DNA from: Ornithinibacillus halotolerans
GTDB lineage: Bacteria; Bacillota; Bacilli; Bacillales; Amphibacillaceae
Assembly (NCBI RefSeq): GCF_014637405.1
Contig: NZ_BMEY01000017.1
Location: 1 to 64,000 of the forward strand
DNA: 64,000 bases
Direction: 5' to 3'
Position 1 is the first letter of the stretch, and the number at the start of each line of letters is the position of its first letter. This document shows, in pieces, positions 62,210-64,000 of this stretch. Position numbers and translations under genes: made by a program. The notes below the pieces were generated by a model. That model saw only the letters and a list, made by a program, of their open reading frames with translations. It was not told the origin of the DNA and did no database searches.

Positions 62210-62542
62210 GCCCCGGAAATATACGGAGACTCCTCGAAAAAGGAGAACACTTTTTCTTCGTGCGATGTATCGCTGTCGAAGCGTTCCTTGGGACTGCGAT
62301 TACTCGCCCCATCGAAAACCGTCTGTCCTGTGGGAGGAAAGGCATCGGTGAGACCCCGCAGATGCACCTGCGTCTGCAAGTGTCGCTACGAAGCAGGCTT
62401 CCTCGGTGCAAGGCAGCAAGGAAGCCTATTCAAGTAGCAGCCTGGCTCACCAGCCGCCCACGGCGAGGTAGACACTGCGATGGTACTTTCGAGCAGATGT
62501 CGCCCCGGTACTGGAAGTGAAAGCGCAGTATATTTCCGGGGC
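62210..62542. repeat. GC-rich structured dispersed repeat element
   Basis: The ends are reverse complements: GCCCCGGAAATATAC (62210-62224) and GTATATTTCCGGGGC (62528-62542). Inside are hairpins at 62256-62281 (CTTCG/CGAAG), 62358-62377 (GCAGATGCA/TGCGTCTGC) and 62395-62427 (AGGCTTCC/GGAAGCCT). The GC content is far above the surroundings and no frame is credible. I recognise the sequence style (GGCATCGGTGAGACCCCGCAG) from dispersed repeats in Bacillaceae, without a name for it. AAAAAAGGTTGAGACATGAC at 62153 precedes it. The rest of 62142-62739 is AT-rich leader of the receptor gene. Confidence 0.75.
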
Positions 62543-62739
62543 GGTTTAGAAGCACTAACTTTAATGTTAAGTTTTAATATTGCGAGAAATAGTTTTAAGA
62601 CTTATATATATCCCTCTAATTTATCCAATACGCTTAAACTACTAAAAAAATTGTCGAATATTTACGAATAATACTTTAAAATAATAGTTAATAACCGATA
62701 TATAGATTAAGACTGTTTTGTAACAATTGGGGGATTCTA

Positions 62740-64000
62740 ATGCGCAAAAATAATACAAAAAAGGTTAATACAAATAAACAAGAGAAGAAAAGGTCTTTTC
62801 TAAACTGGCAAAACGTGAAATTAAGTAGAAAATACTTATATGTCTTTTTAATAATTGCCGTGTTATTTTTACTATCTGGAGGAGTAGTATATTATCAACT
62901 AACTAAAGGTCAACAAGATGTAGAAGCCATCAACGAATATAGTGAACGTGTGAATGAAATGTCTTCTCTTGCATCTTTAATTCAAATAAAGGATGTACAA
63001 GTTGCAGATTATCTCCTCTCGGGGAAAAAACGTTTTGTTGATGCTTATGAAGACTATCAAATAGAGTTTGATAAATTAAAAGACAAGATACAAGCAACAT
63101 TAAATACCGATGAACAACATAAGCTTTTTAATCAAATTGTTCAAAATGATACTAGAATGAATGAAATGTTTCATGGCGAGATTAGTGATGCAGTTGAAAA
63201 TAATCAAGAATACTTAGCGATGTCCATACGAAGTAACACTTCGAAACTTCGCGAAGAGACAATCCAGTTAGTAAATCAACTGATGGACCTAGTCAAGTCT
63301 GATCAGCAATCAACAGTCGCTAAGTCAGAAGAAAGCTTACAAATAAGTATTACCACCTTATCGTTAGCAAATATTAGTGCAATCATTCTTGGAATTATCT
63401 TATTATTACTTGTAAGCAATCGTATAACGAAAAACCTTCGTGAGGTAGTTAATATGACAACGGAAGTTGCAGAAGGTAATTTACGAGTTAAGTCTATAGA
63501 TTACGATGGCAAAGATGAGATTGGACAACTTGCGTCAGCCGCAAATCTAATGAAAGATAATATACAAGGAATTCTATATAAAGTTGCTTCTGCCTCAAAC
63601 ACATTAAATACGAGAAGTGGAGAATTATCTCAATCTGCAGATGAAGTTCGTGAAGGTAGTGAGCAGATAGCTTCCACTATGGAAGAACTATCAACTGGCT
63701 CCGAAAACCAAGCAAATAGTGCTTCCAACTTAGCAGAGCGGATGAATGATTTTCTAGTAAAAGTACAACAATCTGAAGAAAATGGACAAGGTATTGCACA
63801 AACTTCAGATAAAGTCCTAACCTTAACAAATGAAGGGCATGAATTAATGAAAGCTTCTGTTTCTCAAATGCAAGAAATTGATACGATTGTTTCTAGTGTG
63901 GTGGATAAAGTTCTTGGTCTTGATAAACAATCAGCAGAAATCTCTAAATTAGTAGTAGTTATTAAAGATATTGCTGACCAAACTAACTTACTCTCATTAA
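62740..64000 (+). CDS. Methyl-accepting chemotaxis protein, 3' end outside window
   Basis: A partial frame of 420 codons running off the window. A basic cytoplasmic N-terminus (to 30) is followed by membrane segments at ~31-52 and ~206-226, enclosing a helical extracellular sensor of ~150 residues (CHASE3 or four-helix type). A HAMP domain (227-280) then leads to the coiled-coil methylation region and the start of the hairpin tip (IADQTNLLSL). GGGGGA precedes the ATG at 62740. The ligand is unknown. Confidence 0.9.
   Translation, partial: MRKNNTKKVNTNKQEKKRSFLNWQNVKLSRKYLYVFLIIAVLFLLSGGVVYYQLTKGQQDVEAINEYSERVNEMSSLASLIQIKDVQVADYLLSGKKRFVDAYEDYQIEFDKLKDKIQATLNTDEQHKLFNQIVQNDTRMNEMFHGEISDAVENNQEYLAMSIRSNTSKLREETIQLVNQLMDLVKSDQQSTVAKSEESLQISITTLSLANISAIILGIILLLLVSNRITKNLREVVNMTTEVAEGNLRVKSIDYDGKDEIGQLASAANLMKDNIQGILYKVASASNTLNTRSGELSQSADEVREGSEQIASTMEELSTGSENQANSASNLAERMNDFLVKVQQSEENGQGIAQTSDKVLTLTNEGHELMKASVSQMQEIDTIVSSVVDKVLGLDKQSAEISKLVVVIKDIADQTNLLSL

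Noticed and set aside
62176-62671. Several overlapping frames of 60-86 residues on both strands in the GC-rich segment
   Set aside because: They arise from the high GC content of the repeat element, lack ribosome sites and have unusual Arg/Cys-rich composition.
1-64000. Prophage, transposon, defence island or toxin-antitoxin pair
   Set aside because: No integrase, transposase, Cas, restriction or phage structural gene was seen in any frame.

Overview
The window is AT-rich, gene-dense bacterial chromosome that reads as a low-GC, Gram-positive, endospore-forming Bacillaceae. The markers are a YppG coat-like protein, YteA, YtzI, TypA, a T-box leader on proS, type 2 isopentenyl-diphosphate isomerase, CssRS/HtrA and YkoGHI. 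Ectoine uptake genes (ehuBCDA) suggest a halotolerant relative of Oceanobacillus or Virgibacillus; the species cannot be fixed from sequence alone. I see no rRNA, tRNA, CRISPR array, prophage, transposase or defence island.

Layout. 0-9 kb: an esterase, YppG, an Ecs-like ABC exporter, then a PhnD-PhnC-PhnE1-PhnE2 importer with a cytoplasmic 5'-nucleotidase behind a candidate PhoP box. 9-18 kb: a YkoI-type PepSY protein with its kinase and regulator, a VOC protein, thioredoxin, PopT (undecaprenyl phosphate recycling), a PadR/DUF1129 pair, a CapA lipoprotein, a thiolase and small membrane proteins. 18-25 kb: trehalose operon treP-treA-treR plus malL, with two TreR operators. 25-36 kb: a PQQ-type sugar dehydrogenase, TypA, CssS/CssR divergent from HtrA, YteA, acetyltransferase, dehydrogenase, methyltransferase, cold-shock protein and TrhO.

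36-49 kb: a polar amino acid ABC importer with an M20 deacylase, proS with its T-box, GNAT, DUF456, a PlsY-like protein, an MhqO-type dioxygenase behind an MhqR-like operator, YtzI, and ehuBCDA. 48-64 kb: murB, DUF454, a SurA-N lipoprotein, a petrobactin-type iron importer (yclNOPQ) with Fur boxes, a FrnE-like oxidoreductase, fni, an HD protein, an RsgA paralogue, a deaminase, an aldo/keto reductase, an amidase, a GC-rich structured dispersed repeat, and a chemotaxis receptor cut by the window end.

Functionally this is core and niche-adaptation chromosome: nutrient import (phosphorus compounds, trehalose, amino acids, ectoine, iron), envelope stress sensing and translation. The most useful new observations are regulatory: 11-bp periodic repeats before phnD and htrA, a TreR operator filling a promoter spacer, an MhqR-like box, a possible RNA switch over the malL ribosome site, and a 333-bp closed-stem repeat element at 62.2-62.5 kb.
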